Positions 10,364 to 19,799 of a stretch of DNA of 64,000 bases are shown here, in pieces. Both the position numbers and the translations under genes were made by a program. The number at the start of each line of letters is the position of its first letter. The first letter of the stretch is position 1. Under the pieces are notes generated by a model. The model was not told where the DNA came from. It ran no database searches and saw only the letters and a program-made list of their open reading frames with translations. The stretch comes from Rhodospirillum sp. (lineage in GTDB: Bacteria; Pseudomonadota; Alphaproteobacteria; Rhodospirillales; Rhodospirillaceae): positions 17,465 through 81,464 of the forward strand of contig JAIOYK010000020.1 of the NCBI GenBank assembly GCA_021741145.1. The letters run 5' to 3'.

Positions 10364-11194
10364 ATGGTGGACGAGTCCAACTTCCAGGAGGACCCAGCGC
10401 CGGTCTCGTCGCCGGTCTCCTCGAGTGACCGTTTGGACGAACTGGTCCTGGAACTCGATGGCTTCGAGGGACCCATTGATTTGTTGCTGACCCTGGCTCG
10501 GGATCAGAAGGTGGATCTGGCCAAGCTCTCCATCCTGGCCCTGGCCGAGCAATACCTGACCTTCATGGTCCACGCCCAGAAGGCGCAATTGGAATTGGCC
10601 GCGGACTATCTGGTCATGGCCGCATGGCTGGCCTACCTGAAATCTCGCTTGCTGCTTCCGGCGCAAAAGTCAGAGGAGGAACCCAGCGGCGAGGAATTGG
10701 CCGCGGCCTTGCAATTCCAGCTCCAAAGGCTGGAAGCCATGCGGCGGGTCTCGGACCGTCTGATGAACCGACCGCGCCTGGGCCGGGACCTGTTCGCCCG
10801 GGGCGCGCCCGAGGGGATCGGCCTGATCAAGCGCCCAATCTTCGCCGCGACCCTCCATGATCTCTTGCGGGCCTATGGTTCTGTCCGTGGGGCCAGGGAC
10901 AGGCCCCGGGTGCTGGAGATCGAACCCTTCGATCTGTACAGCGTGGACGACGCCATTCAGCGAATCAGCGCCATGTTGGGAACCGTGCTCGACTGGACCA
11001 CCTTGCGGGCTTTCCTGCCCCCGCGCATGCTCGATCCCCTGGCGCGGCGCTCGGCGCTCGCCGCCACCTTCGTCGCCACCCTTGAGATGGCCAAACAGGG
11101 TATCCTGTCCGTGCGTCAAGATGGCGGCACCTACGCCCCCATCCATGTGAAGCCAACGGGCAAGGCCCCCTGGCGGGAGGGAGATGATGACTAA
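10364..11194 (+). CDS. scpA: Segregation and condensation protein A (kleisin)
   Basis: A 276-aa kleisin that bridges SMC heads together with ScpB in chromosome condensation. Typical opening LELDGFEGPIDLLLTLARDQKVDL, central ADYLVMAAWLAYLKSRLLLP, and C-terminal winged helix (LEMAKQGILSVRQ). The same frame stays open upstream into nagZ/M50 coding sequence (to 9623), but ATG 10364 is the biologically sensible start, 14 nt after the M50 stop. The 3' end overlaps scpB by 8-11 nt. Confidence 0.94.
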   Translation: MVDESNFQEDPAPVSSPVSSSDRLDELVLELDGFEGPIDLLLTLARDQKVDLAKLSILALAEQYLTFMVHAQKAQLELAADYLVMAAWLAYLKSRLLLPAQKSEEEPSGEELAAALQFQLQRLEAMRRVSDRLMNRPRLGRDLFARGAPEGIGLIKRPIFAATLHDLLRAYGSVRGARDRPRVLEIEPFDLYSVDDAIQRISAMLGTVLDWTTLRAFLPPRMLDPLARRSALAATFVATLEMAKQGILSVRQDGGTYAPIHVKPTGKAPWREGDDD

Positions 11195-11921
11195 GGGACC
11201 CCATAAACGCGCGATCAAATTGACCGGAGAGGATGTCGACTTCGGCCAACTTCGTGTGGTCGAGGCCCTGCTCTTCGCCTCCGCCGAACCGCTGTCGCCC
11301 GAGGACCTGGCGACCCGTCTGCCCGTGGGGACCAATATCGACGGGCTCTTGATCGTCCTCCAGGAGCATTACGCGAGCCGGGGCGTCACCCTGGTGGTCA
11401 CCGGCGGCCGTTGGGCGTTCCGCACGGCTCCGGATCTGGCGGGTTTGCTTCGGGTGGAAGCACCGGAGCAGAAGCGCCTGTCCCGGGCGGCGGTGGAAAC
11501 CCTGGCGATCATCGCCTATCACCAGCCGGTCACCCGGGCTGATATCGAGGATATCCGAGGCGTGGCCCTGTCCAAGGGGACGCTCGACATCCTGTTGGAG
11601 GCCGGCTGGATCCGCCCCCGAGGGCGCCGCCAGACCGTGGGGCGCCCCCTCACCTGGGGAACATCCGACTCCTTCCTGGACCACTTCGGCCTGGAGGCCC
11701 TTGAGGACCTGCCAGGCGTCGAGGAGCTGAAGGCCGCGGGTTTGCTCGACAGTCGCCCGGCGCTCTCGGCCTATGGCGCCCGGGCTCGGGATGGGGACGA
11801 CGCGCTGGAAGATGTCGAGGAGGATGGGACCCTCACCGGCCAGCCGGGGCGGCGGGAGCAGAGGCAATTGGATCTCCTACGCCGAGAGCCCCTTGACGGC
11901 CCCGACAATGACGACGGCTGA
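11184..11921 (+). CDS. scpB: Segregation and condensation protein B
   Basis: A 245-aa protein with tandem winged-helix domains that pairs with ScpA/SMC. Family signatures include VEALLFASAEPLS, ETLAIIAYHQPVTRADIE and GRRQTVGRPLTWGTSDSFLDHFGLE. The C-terminal 60 residues are an acidic, low-complexity tail. The start overlaps the end of scpA (double ATG at 11184/11187, inside a GGAGGGAGATG context giving a strong ribosome site). It is the last gene of the dgt operon; a small gene on the opposite strand begins its stop six nt downstream. Confidence 0.95.
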   Translation: MMTKGPHKRAIKLTGEDVDFGQLRVVEALLFASAEPLSPEDLATRLPVGTNIDGLLIVLQEHYASRGVTLVVTGGRWAFRTAPDLAGLLRVEAPEQKRLSRAAVETLAIIAYHQPVTRADIEDIRGVALSKGTLDILLEAGWIRPRGRRQTVGRPLTWGTSDSFLDHFGLEALEDLPGVEELKAAGLLDSRPALSAYGARARDGDDALEDVEEDGTLTGQPGRREQRQLDLLRREPLDGPDNDDG

Positions 11922-11927
11922 GTGCGC

Positions 11928-12035
11928 TCAGCCGTTCAGAATCACGAGAACAACCAGGATTCCGGCGATGGCCAGAACCCCCGCGACAAGGGCCGTGGGG
12001 CTGGGGTCGCGGGATTCTTTTGGTTGGTCTTGCAT
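11928..12035 (-). CDS. 35-aa single-pass membrane microprotein (candidate)
   Basis: On the minus strand a 35-codon frame reads MQDQPKESRDPSPTALVAG followed by a hydrophobic helix (VLAIAGILVVLVILNG) up to the stop. Charged N-terminus plus one membrane helix ending two residues from the C-terminus is a typical tail-anchored microprotein layout. AAGGA lies 8 nt upstream of the chosen ATG, a good ribosome site; an ATG three codons earlier lacks spacing. A longer frame continues upstream to 12461 over tatA antisense and is not credible. Convergent with scpB, divergent from tatA. Function unknown. Confidence 0.55.
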   Translation of the reverse strand: MQDQPKESRDPSPTALVAGVLAIAGILVVLVILNG

Positions 12036-12240
12036 CACGGGCATCCTTATCGGTCGCGGCGAATATAGGCCGCACGATGGTATCATGGAACCGATCCCCA
12101 GGGGAAAGGCCGCCTTGATGGCGGAAACCTGACGCATCGCCTGAGCCTTAGCGTTGCGGGAGCCGTTTCTTTCTGCGATGATCCGCGCCGGGCAATGGAC
12201 GACCGGTGCGTCCCGCCGAAACTGATCGTTTGGAGGAGTT

Positions 12241-12477
12241 ATGGGTTTTTCCAGCATTTGGCACTGGATCATCGTTCTGGTGGTGGTTCTTTTGCTGTTC
12301 GGCGCGGGCAAGATTCCGCGGCTGATGGGTGACGTCGCCAAGGGCGTCAAGGCCTTCAAGAAAGGCATGGCCGACGATGACGACGACGAACCCACATCCG
12401 CCGAACGGAAGGCCATTGACGACAGCAAGTCCGCCGATGCCGCTCCGTCCGCGAAGACCAAGGAAGATGCCTCCTGA
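12241..12477 (+). CDS. tatA: Sec-independent translocase subunit TatA
   Basis: A 78-aa pore-forming subunit of twin-arginine export. N-terminal membrane helix ([26 protein letters not shown]), the FGAGK hinge, amphipathic helix ([13 protein letters not shown]) and an acidic tail starting with five consecutive Asp. Strong TTGGAGGAG ribosome site before ATG. First gene of tatABC; tatB follows after about 100 nt containing a hairpin. Confidence 0.97.
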   Translation: MGFSSIWHWIIVLVVVLLLFGAGKIPRLMGDVAKGVKAFKKGMADDDDDEPTSAERKAIDDSKSADAAPSAKTKEDAS

Positions 12478-12529
12478 TCGGCAGGGGGTCCTTAAGGCGT
12501 CGGGGTCGAGAGGCCTTATTCGGTGTCAT

Positions 12530-12553
12530 GCCGGTCCCGCTTCCGGGACCGGC
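12530..12553 (+). other. Perfect 10-bp hairpin between tatA and tatB
   Basis: GCCGGTCCCG-CTTC-CGGGACCGGC forms an uninterrupted stem with a 4-nt loop, 27 nt before tatB. No T tract follows, so it is more likely an mRNA-stability or processing element that sets the TatA excess over TatB than a full terminator (inference). Confidence 0.7.
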
Positions 12554-12579
12554 GGCTTAGCTCGTAAAGACGGATATCC

Positions 12580-13020
12580 ATGCTAGACCTTGGTTGGTCC
12601 GAGATCGCGGTCATCGCCGTTCTTGCCCTTGTCGTCATCGGTCCCAAGGACCTGCCCAAGGTGTTACGCACCGTGGGGCGTTGGGTGCGCAAGATCCGCG
12701 CCATGGGCGGCGAGTTCCAAAAGCAGATGGACGAGGTGATGCGCGAGACGGGCGCGGACGAAGTACGCAAGCAGGTCAATACCATCGCGCGCACGGATAT
12801 TGGTGGCAAGATCGACAAGGCCGTCGACCCGGACGGCTCCCTCGGGAAATCCCTGCGGGAGAAGCCGATCAAGGCGAAAAAGACGCCCCCACCCGAACAG
12901 GCCGCCCTACAGGAGCAGCCCAAGCGGGAGGAGGGAACCGGAGCCGGGAACCCCGTCGAAGAGTCCGGCGGAGATGTCGGGACAACACCCAAGGCCGCTT
13001 CGGCCGAACAACAGCAATAA
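12580..13020 (+). CDS. tatB: Sec-independent translocase subunit TatB
   Basis: A 146-aa subunit which with TatC forms the twin-arginine signal receptor. Opening MLDLGWSEIAVIAVLALVVIGPKDLPKVLRTVG is a canonical TatB membrane helix with the GPKDLP hinge; the following charged amphipathic helix (MGGEFQKQMDEVMRETGADE) distinguishes it from TatA. The C-terminal 60 residues are low complexity Lys/Pro/Glu. tatC begins 17 nt downstream. Confidence 0.96.
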   Translation: MLDLGWSEIAVIAVLALVVIGPKDLPKVLRTVGRWVRKIRAMGGEFQKQMDEVMRETGADEVRKQVNTIARTDIGGKIDKAVDPDGSLGKSLREKPIKAKKTPPPEQAALQEQPKREEGTGAGNPVEESGGDVGTTPKAASAEQQQ

Positions 13021-13037
13021 GACAGGTGGACTGAGGG

Positions 13038-14012
13038 ATGGCTCCGGCGGACCGCGCCCCCGACGACGAGGATGTGGACGGCAAAACCATGCCGTTGCTC
13101 GAACATTTAGTGGAATTGCGCAATCGTCTTCTGTGGGCGGTGGTCTTTTTCCTCGTGGCTTTCTTCGCCTGCTTCCATTTTTCCGAGCACATCTACAACT
13201 TCCTGGTCCAGCCGTTGGCGGTGATCATGGAACGGGTCGGTGGTTCCCAGCGGATGATCTACACCGCGCTGACCGAAGCCTTTTTCACCTATGTGAAAGT
13301 GGCGGCCTTCGGGGCCTGTGTGCTGTCCTTCCCGCTGTTCGCCGCGCAACTGTGGATGTTCATCGCGCCCGGTCTGTACCGGAATGAAAAGCGCGCCTTC
13401 CTTCCCTTCCTCTTCATCAGCCCTGTCCTCTTCGTGATGGGGGCGGCCATGGTTTATTATCTGGTCATGCCCATGGCCTGGGAATTCCTGCTGGGCTTCC
13501 AGACCACCAAGGCGGAAACTGTCCTACCGATTCAGTTGGAGGCGAAGGTCGGGGAATACCTGGGACTGGTAATGAAACTGATCCTGGCCTTCGGCTTCAG
13601 TTTCCAGATGCCCGTGGTCCTGACCCTCATGGCCCGTTCAGGGTTGGTTCGGGCCAAGTCCCTCGCGGGGGCCCGGAAATACGCCATCGTTGGTGTCTTC
13701 GTGGCCGCGGCGGTGATCACCCCTCCCGATGTGATCAGTCAGGTCCTGCTCGCCCTGCCCATGCTCGTCCTTTATGAGATCTCCATCATCGCCGCGCGCA
13801 TGGTGGAAAAGTCCCGAGGCGAGGAGGAGGACGAGGATCTGGATGATGATGCGGACGAGGCTGGTCCCGGGGAAGGGGGCACCGGAGACGACTCAAAGCC
13901 GCCGTCCGCCGAGGCCATCGCCACATCGGACTCCCCCGTCAAGGAAGACGGATACGAGGATGACGACGGGGACGGTGGCGTTTCGGAAACGGACTGGAAC
14001 CAAACCAAATAG
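13038..14012 (+). CDS. tatC: Sec-independent translocase subunit TatC
   Basis: A 324-aa polytopic protein with six membrane segments; [17 protein letters not shown] is the conserved TatC N-terminus and [34 protein letters not shown] and [23 protein letters not shown] are conserved segments. The final 75 residues form a strongly acidic, Asp/Glu-rich tail ([14 protein letters not shown]) longer than in enterobacterial TatC. Within the window a Tat substrate candidate is present (the glucan biosynthesis protein at 54359). Confidence 0.97.
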   Translation: MAPADRAPDDEDVDGKTMPLLEHLVELRNRLLWAVVFFLVAFFACFHFSEHIYNFLVQPLAVIMERVGGSQRMIYTALTEAFFTYVKVAAFGACVLSFPLFAAQLWMFIAPGLYRNEKRAFLPFLFISPVLFVMGAAMVYYLVMPMAWEFLLGFQTTKAETVLPIQLEAKVGEYLGLVMKLILAFGFSFQMPVVLTLMARSGLVRAKSLAGARKYAIVGVFVAAAVITPPDVISQVLLALPMLVLYEISIIAARMVEKSRGEEEDEDLDDDADEAGPGEGGTGDDSKPPSAEAIATSDSPVKEDGYEDDDGDGGVSETDWNQTK

Positions 14013-14176
14013 TCGTTTCTCCTTTCGGCTCCGTCGTTTCTCAAGAGTTTTTAAACCCAATCCGCCTAGGATTTCCGACCATGGAGTCGGGAAGCCTGGG
14101 CGGAGCGTGGGATTTCCTTTTCCGAGCGCCGCGCCAGTCCGCGGCTTCCCGACACGTCTGCTCATGGACCGACCCA

Positions 14177-15454
14177 ATGCATGACTTGAAAGCAATCCGC
14201 GAAAATCCCGATGCCTTCGACCGGGGTTTGTCCCGTCGGGGTCTACCGCCCCGGGCCGCGGAAATCCTCGCGCTGGATGGGAATCGCCGGTCCAACCAGA
14301 CGGAACTCAATGAGATGCAGGCCCGCCGTAACGAGGTCTCCAAACAAATCGGTGGCGTGAAGAAAGCGGGTGGGGACGCTCGGCCACTCATGGATGAAGT
14401 GGCCGGGCTGAAGACCCGCATGGCCGAATTGGACTGTCAGTCCAAGGTCGTGGAAGAGGACTTAAACGCCCTGCTCATGGGCCTGCCCAACACCGTGGAC
14501 GATGAAACCCCCGATGGCCCCGACGAGGACGCCAATGTGGAGATCCGCCGGTGGGGCACGCCGCGGACTTTCGACTTCGACCCCAAACAGCATTTCGACA
14601 TTGGCGAAGCGCTGGGGGAAATGGATTTCGAGGCGGGCGTTCGCTTGTCCGGGGCCCGATTCGTGGTGCTGAAGGGGCAGGTGGCCCGGCTGGAGCGCGC
14701 GCTGGCCCAGTTCATGCTCGACCTGCATATCACGGAACACGGGTATATGGAGGTCCAAACTCCAGTTCTGGTGCGGGAAGGGGCGCTTTATGGGACGGGA
14801 CAGCTTCCCAAGTTCGGCGAGGACCTGTTCAAGGTGGACGAGGACTTCTACCTGATTCCCACCGCCGAGGTGACCCTGACCAATCTGGTCAATGGCCAGA
14901 TCCTGTCCGAGGGTGACCTACCCCTGCGCATGACCGCCCATACCCAGTGCTTTCGGTCCGAGGCCGGGGCGGCGGGCAAGGATACCCGGGGCATGATCCG
15001 CCAGCACCAGTTCGAGAAGGTGGAATTGGTCTCCGTTGTCCACCCGGACCAGTCCGCGACCGAACTGGATCGTATGACCGCCTGCGCTGAAAAGGTGCTC
15101 CAGAAGCTGGAGTTGCCCTACCGGGTTCTCGCGCTCTGCACGGGGGACATCGGCTTCGGTGCCAAGCGCACCTATGACCTGGAGGTCTGGCTGCCAGGCC
15201 AGGACCGGTACCGGGAAATTTCCTCCTGCTCCAACACTGGGGAATTCCAGGCCCGCCGCATGAATGCCCGCTTCAAGGCCGAAGGCGAGAAGGGCACCCG
15301 ATTCGTCCATACCCTGAATGGCTCCGGTCTGGCCGTGGGTCGCTGTCTGGTGGCCGTGCTGGAGAATTACCAGAACGCGGATGGAACGGTGACCGTCCCC
15401 GAGGTTCTGCGGGGCTACATGGGTGGCCTTGAGGTCATGGGGCCGAGGAGCTGA
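14177..15454 (+). CDS. serS: Seryl-tRNA synthetase
   Basis: Class II synthetase charging tRNA-Ser and tRNA-Sec, 425 aa. N-terminal long coiled-coil arm (about 1-105, [22 protein letters not shown] at the start), motif 2 with [21 protein letters not shown], and motif 3 [18 protein letters not shown]. The frame extends upstream to 14081 but ATG 14177 gives the universal MHDLK N-terminus. surE begins on the stop codon (TGATG). Confidence 0.96.
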   Translation: MHDLKAIRENPDAFDRGLSRRGLPPRAAEILALDGNRRSNQTELNEMQARRNEVSKQIGGVKKAGGDARPLMDEVAGLKTRMAELDCQSKVVEEDLNALLMGLPNTVDDETPDGPDEDANVEIRRWGTPRTFDFDPKQHFDIGEALGEMDFEAGVRLSGARFVVLKGQVARLERALAQFMLDLHITEHGYMEVQTPVLVREGALYGTGQLPKFGEDLFKVDEDFYLIPTAEVTLTNLVNGQILSEGDLPLRMTAHTQCFRSEAGAAGKDTRGMIRQHQFEKVELVSVVHPDQSATELDRMTACAEKVLQKLELPYRVLALCTGDIGFGAKRTYDLEVWLPGQDRYREISSCSNTGEFQARRMNARFKAEGEKGTRFVHTLNGSGLAVGRCLVAVLENYQNADGTVTVPEVLRGYMGGLEVMGPRS

Positions 15455-16236
15455 TGTACGAACCGTTAAGCGATCTCTCCAAGGCGCGGATCCTGCTGTC
15501 CAATGACGATGGCATTGATGCCCCGGGCATGGCCCATTTGGAAGCCGTCGCGCGGACACTCAGCGACGACGTTTGGGTGGTGGCGCCGGATCGGGAACAG
15601 AGCGGCGCGGGCCATGCCCTGACCCTCCATGATCCCCTCCGCTTTTATGGAAGGGGCGAAAAGCGCTTTGCCGTGGGGGGAACGCCGACAGATAGCGTGC
15701 TGGTCGCCGTCAACCATCTGATGGGCGACCACAAGCCCGATCTGGTGTTGTCCGGGATCAACCGGGGAGGCAACCTGGGCGAGGATGTCCATTATTCAGG
15801 AACCGTCGCCGCGGCGATGGAGGGCACCTTGCTTGGCTTGCGGGCCATCGCCCTGTCCCAGGTCTTCGACGAGCGCTCGCCCGATCCCTTCCAGGTGAGC
15901 GCGACCCATGCCGCCGACGTGATTCGGCGCCTCTGCGCCCGTCCCTGGCGGCGGGATTTGGTGATGAACGTGAATTTCCCCGATTGCCCCCCCGCGGAGG
16001 TTTCCGGCGTCGAGGTCTGTCGCCAGGGCAAACGGAAGTTGGGCGACGATATCCAGGAACGGATGGACCCCCGGGGCCGCCCTTACCTGTGGATCGGCGT
16101 CATGCGCAAGGAAGACCGCCTGAGCCGGGGTACCGATCTGGAGGCCGCTTACCGCCAGGCCATCACGGTCACGCCGCTTTGCGTGGACATGACCGACATT
16201 GGGGTGTTGGTGGACTTGGCGGGGGCGTTTGAGTAG
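15454..16236 (+). CDS. surE: 5'/3'-nucleotidase SurE
   Basis: A 260-aa metal-dependent survival-protein nucleotidase acting on nucleoside 5'/3'-monophosphates. Metal ligands are seen in ILLSNDDGIDAPG, the SGAGHALTL loop and the Asn in LSGINRGGNLGEDVHYSGTV. Start overlaps the serS stop by one nt; pcm follows. The serS-surE-pcm-nlpD order is a recurrent arrangement in proteobacteria. Confidence 0.96.
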   Translation: MYEPLSDLSKARILLSNDDGIDAPGMAHLEAVARTLSDDVWVVAPDREQSGAGHALTLHDPLRFYGRGEKRFAVGGTPTDSVLVAVNHLMGDHKPDLVLSGINRGGNLGEDVHYSGTVAAAMEGTLLGLRAIALSQVFDERSPDPFQVSATHAADVIRRLCARPWRRDLVMNVNFPDCPPAEVSGVEVCRQGKRKLGDDIQERMDPRGRPYLWIGVMRKEDRLSRGTDLEAAYRQAITVTPLCVDMTDIGVLVDLAGAFE

Positions 16237-16239
16237 GCG

Positions 16240-16992
16240 ATGATGGGGTCGGGAGGGATATCGGTGAACGAGGTCTTTGGACGCATGCTCCCCCTGGGGG
16301 GCCTCGCCGAGGGTGAGGGTGTCCTCTCCCCGGAAGATCATCTGAAGGCGCTGAAAGCCCGTCTTCAGATGGAACTGCGCCGCCATGTGTCGGATACCCG
16401 GGTCCTTTCCGCCCTGGAACGAATTCCCCGGGAATTCTTTGTCGCCGATCCTTTTCTCCACCATTCCTATGATAACGCGGCCCTGCCCATTGGCTGCGGT
16501 CAAACCATTAGCCAACCGCTCGTGGTGGCGCGGATGACCCAGGATCTGGACATCACCGACCGTCATAAGGTGCTTGAGATTGGAACGGGGTCCGGCTACC
16601 AGACCGCTGTTTTGTCCCGCCTATGCCGCCGGGTCTATACCGTGGAGCGACATGCCCCCCTTCTCAAGGAGGCGGAAGCCCGTTTCGCGGCGATGACCCT
16701 GAGGAACGTGGTGACCCGGGAAGGAGACGGGCATAAGGGCTGGCCCGAACAGGCGCCCTTCGAACGGATTTTGGTGACCGCGGCCGCGGAAGACATTCCC
16801 CGCCGGCTGGTGGATCAATTGGCCGTGGGGGGATTGATGGTCTTGCCCGTGGGCAGGGAAGGGGGTGACCAGGAAGTGATCCGGGTTCGTCGCCATGAAA
16901 CCCATATCCAAACGGAAAGTCTCTTCCCCGTGCGCTTTGTTCCCATGGTGGAGGGACTGCCCGACAGGCCTCCCCGCGCCGCGGTTTGGTGA
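16240..16992 (+). CDS. pcm: Protein-L-isoaspartate O-methyltransferase
   Basis: A SAM-dependent enzyme that repairs isoaspartyl residues in aged proteins. The N-terminal SALERIPREFFV, the substrate-site GQTISQPLVVARMTQ and SAM-binding VLEIGTGSGYQTAVLSRL are all present; MVLPVG lies near the end. GTG 16264 has a better ribosome site (GGGAGGG, 6 nt) than the double ATG at 16240/16243, so the real N-terminus may be eight residues shorter. Length is a little above the usual 210-220 aa because of an N-terminal extension. Confidence 0.94.
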   Translation: MMGSGGISVNEVFGRMLPLGGLAEGEGVLSPEDHLKALKARLQMELRRHVSDTRVLSALERIPREFFVADPFLHHSYDNAALPIGCGQTISQPLVVARMTQDLDITDRHKVLEIGTGSGYQTAVLSRLCRRVYTVERHAPLLKEAEARFAAMTLRNVVTREGDGHKGWPEQAPFERILVTAAAEDIPRRLVDQLAVGGLMVLPVGREGGDQEVIRVRRHETHIQTESLFPVRFVPMVEGLPDRPPRAAVW

Positions 16993-17075
16993 GGGATTTC
17001 GATTTTTCTGGAAAAATTGGGTGACGGGGACGTCGGTTAACAAACCGCTTAACAATTTGCTCTAGGGTTCGGGCC

Positions 17076-18203
17076 ATGAGCAAGTCCGCCACCAACAGCA
17101 ACGGAAGACATCGGAGGAGGGGGTCCCTGCCCGGGGCCGTCCTGAGGACGGTTGTCCTGCTGATTGGGGCGGTGGTCGCGCTCACCGGTTGCGCGTCCCA
17201 AGCGCCGTCCCCCGGCTCGGGATATGACATCACGTCCATTCCCCCGCGAACCCATGAGGTGATCTCCGGGGATACGGTCTATGGCATTTCGCGGCGCTAC
17301 GACGTGCCGATGAAAGAGATCATCGCCACGAACGGTCTGGTACCTCCCTTTACCCTGCGCATCGGGCAGGTCCTGCGTCTGCCCGGGCAAGCCATTCATG
17401 TGGTTCAGGGCGGGGATACGGTCTATTCGATCGCCCGGCGATATGGGGTCGACATGAACCGGTTGGCCCGAGACAATGGGTTGGGATCCGATTACGTCAT
17501 CCGCGTCGGGCAGCGCCTGACCCTGCCCGAGGCCTTTTCGCCAGCCACCTCCCAACCAAGCCAGTTTCCTTCGACGCGGGCGGCCAGTGCTCCCGTCCCG
17601 GCCCAAAAGCCGACAGGCTCCACGGTTTATGGCGGCGTGGACTCCACGACGGACGTGGGGACGGACGTGGGGACGGACGTGGGCCAGCGCATTTCCGTTC
17701 CGTCTCCGCCTACGGTCACGCCAAAGGGTGCCTCGAATCCGCCAACCACGAAGCCCGCTCCAACTCCCGTCGTGGCCAAGGGTCCCGTGCCGCGTGTCCC
17801 CGCGCGGGTTGGGGCCTTCTCCTGGCCCTTGGAGGGGCAGGTCCTGTCCAATTACGGGTCGGCCGACAAGGGACAACATAACGACGGCATCAACATCTCC
17901 GCCCCGGCGGGGACACCCGTGAAAGCCGCTGAATCCGGTGTGGTCGTCTATGCGGGTAATGAAATCAGGGGATTCGGAAATCTTCTATTGTTGAAGCACG
18001 AAGGCGGAATGATGACCGCTTATGCCCATAATGAAGTGCTTTTGGTGGGGCGTGGGATGGTGGTTTCCCGGGGGCAGGCCATCGCCCGGGTGGGGAATTC
18101 CGGGGGAGTGTCCCAACCTCAACTTCATTTCGAGATCAGGAAGAACGGCAAGGCCGTTGATCCCAATCCCTATTTAACCGGCCAGCGGCTGGCCATGCGG
18201 TAG
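17076..18203 (+). CDS. NlpD/DipM-like LysM-LytM lipoprotein
   Basis: A 375-aa cell-wall lipoprotein: basic N-terminus, lipobox LTGCAS (Cys near residue 41), two LysM glycan-binding domains (about 58-102 and 106-150; both contain GDTVYGISRRY/GDTVYSIARRYG), a Pro/Thr/Val-rich linker with TDVG repeats, and a C-terminal LytM/M23 domain (about 255-370). The zinc ligands are degenerate: GINI replaces GIDI and QLHFEIR replaces HLHF, as in E. coli NlpD (TRLHFEIR), suggesting an amidase activator rather than an active peptidase. Position directly after surE-pcm matches nlpD in gammaproteobacteria. Expected to act at the division site. Confidence 0.88.
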   Translation: MSKSATNSNGRHRRRGSLPGAVLRTVVLLIGAVVALTGCASQAPSPGSGYDITSIPPRTHEVISGDTVYGISRRYDVPMKEIIATNGLVPPFTLRIGQVLRLPGQAIHVVQGGDTVYSIARRYGVDMNRLARDNGLGSDYVIRVGQRLTLPEAFSPATSQPSQFPSTRAASAPVPAQKPTGSTVYGGVDSTTDVGTDVGTDVGQRISVPSPPTVTPKGASNPPTTKPAPTPVVAKGPVPRVPARVGAFSWPLEGQVLSNYGSADKGQHNDGINISAPAGTPVKAAESGVVVYAGNEIRGFGNLLLLKHEGGMMTAYAHNEVLLVGRGMVVSRGQAIARVGNSGGVSQPQLHFEIRKNGKAVDPNPYLTGQRLAMR

Positions 18204-18246
18204 GGATAATCCCGTGCGAACCGGATCGGCTCCCATGGGTGATCCT

Positions 18247-19131
18247 TTACCCCTCCAACCGCTTGCCTTCCCGTCCGGCGACGTCCTGGATGAACTGCCA
18301 GGCGACCCGGCCCGAACGGCTGCCCCGGGTTACGCACCATTCCTTGGCGTCCCGCTTGAGCTGTTCCGGATTCGTTTCCAGACCATGGGCCTTGGCATAG
18401 CCCAGGATGATGTCGAAATAGGTCGCCTGATCCAGGTTGTGGAAGCCCAGCCAGAGGCCAAACCGGTCCGACAGGCTGACTTTTTCCTCCACGGCCTCGC
18501 TGGCGTGGATGGCCGTGGATTGCTCGTTCTCCACCATCTCCCGGGACAGCAGATGGCGGCGATTGGAGGTGGCGTAGAAGATCACGTTCTCCGGTCGCCC
18601 TTCGATACCGCCCTCCAGGACGGCCTTCAGGGATTTGTAGCTGGTGTCGTCGCCGTCGAAGGACAGGTCGTCGCAGAACAGCAAGCAGGGACGGCCCGAC
18701 GCGGCGAGGATCTTCAGAAGCCGGGGCAGGGAGGGGATATCCTCCCTGTGGATTTCCACCAGGGCGACGCGGGGTTTGCCCTCCCGGTCCAGGGTCTCGT
18801 TCACCGCGGCGTGAACCGCCTTTAGCAGGGAGGATTTGCCCGTTCCCCGGGCCCCCCAAAGCAGCGCGTTGTTGGCGGGAAACCCCCGGGCGAAGCGCAG
18901 GGTGTTTTCGTAGAGGGTCTCGCTCTGACGTTCGATGCCGCGCAGCAGGGCCATGTCCACTTTGTTGACCTTATAAATTGCTTCCGCCGTGCTCTCCACG
19001 GCGTGCCAGACGAAGGCATCCGCCACGGCAAGGTCCGTGGGCATCGGAGACGCCGGAGAGCGGCGCTCCAAGGCGTCGGCGATCCGCTCTAGGACCGCGT
19101 ACAGATCGGCCATCGAGGGGGATTCGGTCAT
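18247..19131 (-). CDS. DUF815-family AAA+ ATP-binding protein
   Basis: A 294-aa predicted ATPase. Walker A is GARGTGKSSLLKAVH (about residue 93-107), Walker B LLFCDDLSFD, sensor region NVIFYATSNRRHLL, and the C-terminal GRVAWQFIQDVAG is typical of the DUF815 family, whose biochemical role is not established. AGGAG ribosome site precedes ATG. It lies opposite to and between the nlpD-like gene and yajC, an arrangement common in Rhodospirillaceae. Confidence 0.88.
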   Translation of the reverse strand: MTESPSMADLYAVLERIADALERRSPASPMPTDLAVADAFVWHAVESTAEAIYKVNKVDMALLRGIERQSETLYENTLRFARGFPANNALLWGARGTGKSSLLKAVHAAVNETLDREGKPRVALVEIHREDIPSLPRLLKILAASGRPCLLFCDDLSFDGDDTSYKSLKAVLEGGIEGRPENVIFYATSNRRHLLSREMVENEQSTAIHASEAVEEKVSLSDRFGLWLGFHNLDQATYFDIILGYAKAHGLETNPEQLKRDAKEWCVTRGSRSGRVAWQFIQDVAGREGKRLEG

Positions 19132-19319
19132 GAGGTCGTCTCCTGTTCCATTGCCTTATAAACACCATTTTTCCCCAAGTCGAAGGGGGGCGGCGAACCG
19201 CCTGGATAATCGTGCCCTTGTGTGTTTGCAAGCACGCTCACTGGTCGTTATAGTCCGGGCTCCCGCCTGGGCCTCGCGCCCAGGCACACGGTTTTCACAC
19301 GGATCAAAACGAGGACCCG

Positions 19320-19739
19320 ATGTTCATCTCCCCGGCCTATGCCCAAGCGGCCTCTCCTGGTGGCGCCCTGGGCGGACTGGAATCCTTCCTGCCGCTCATT
19401 CTGATTTTTGTCATCTTCTATTTCCTTCTGATCCGGCCCCAGCAGCGGCGGATGAAGGAACATAAGGCGATGTTGGGCAATGTGCGCCGTGGCGACAAGA
19501 TCGTGACCAACGGTGGCATTGTCGGAACCGTGGTCAAAGTGGTCAACGAGACCGAACTGAGTGTCGAGATCGCCGAGAACGTGAAGGTTCGGGTCATGCG
19601 CGACATGATCGCCAATATCCTGTCCAAGACCGAGCCCGTTTCCGGCGAGGCCGCCGGCAACGACAACGGTGGCACGAATGGCCCCGCGGACGGCGGCATG
19701 GCCTCCAAGCTCAAGGGCTTGCTGGGCGGCAAGAAGTAG
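19320..19739 (+). CDS. yajC: Preprotein translocase subunit YajC
   Basis: A 139-aa single-pass membrane partner of SecDF. Membrane helix LPLILIFVIFYFLLIRPQQRRMKEHKAM with the invariant RPQQ motif, then the conserved VRRGDKIVTNGGIVGTV segment. The C-terminal 35 residues are Gly/Asn-rich and variable. A hairpin (AGGGGGCTCC/GGAGCCCTCT, 19754-19778) separates it from secD. Confidence 0.97.
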   Translation: MFISPAYAQAASPGGALGGLESFLPLILIFVIFYFLLIRPQQRRMKEHKAMLGNVRRGDKIVTNGGIVGTVVKVVNETELSVEIAENVKVRVMRDMIANILSKTEPVSGEAAGNDNGGTNGPADGGMASKLKGLLGGKK

Positions 19740-19799
19740 CAGTTCTCCAGACCAGGGGGCTCCGCGGGGAGCCCTCTGTCCTCCAGACGGATTTCCGTG

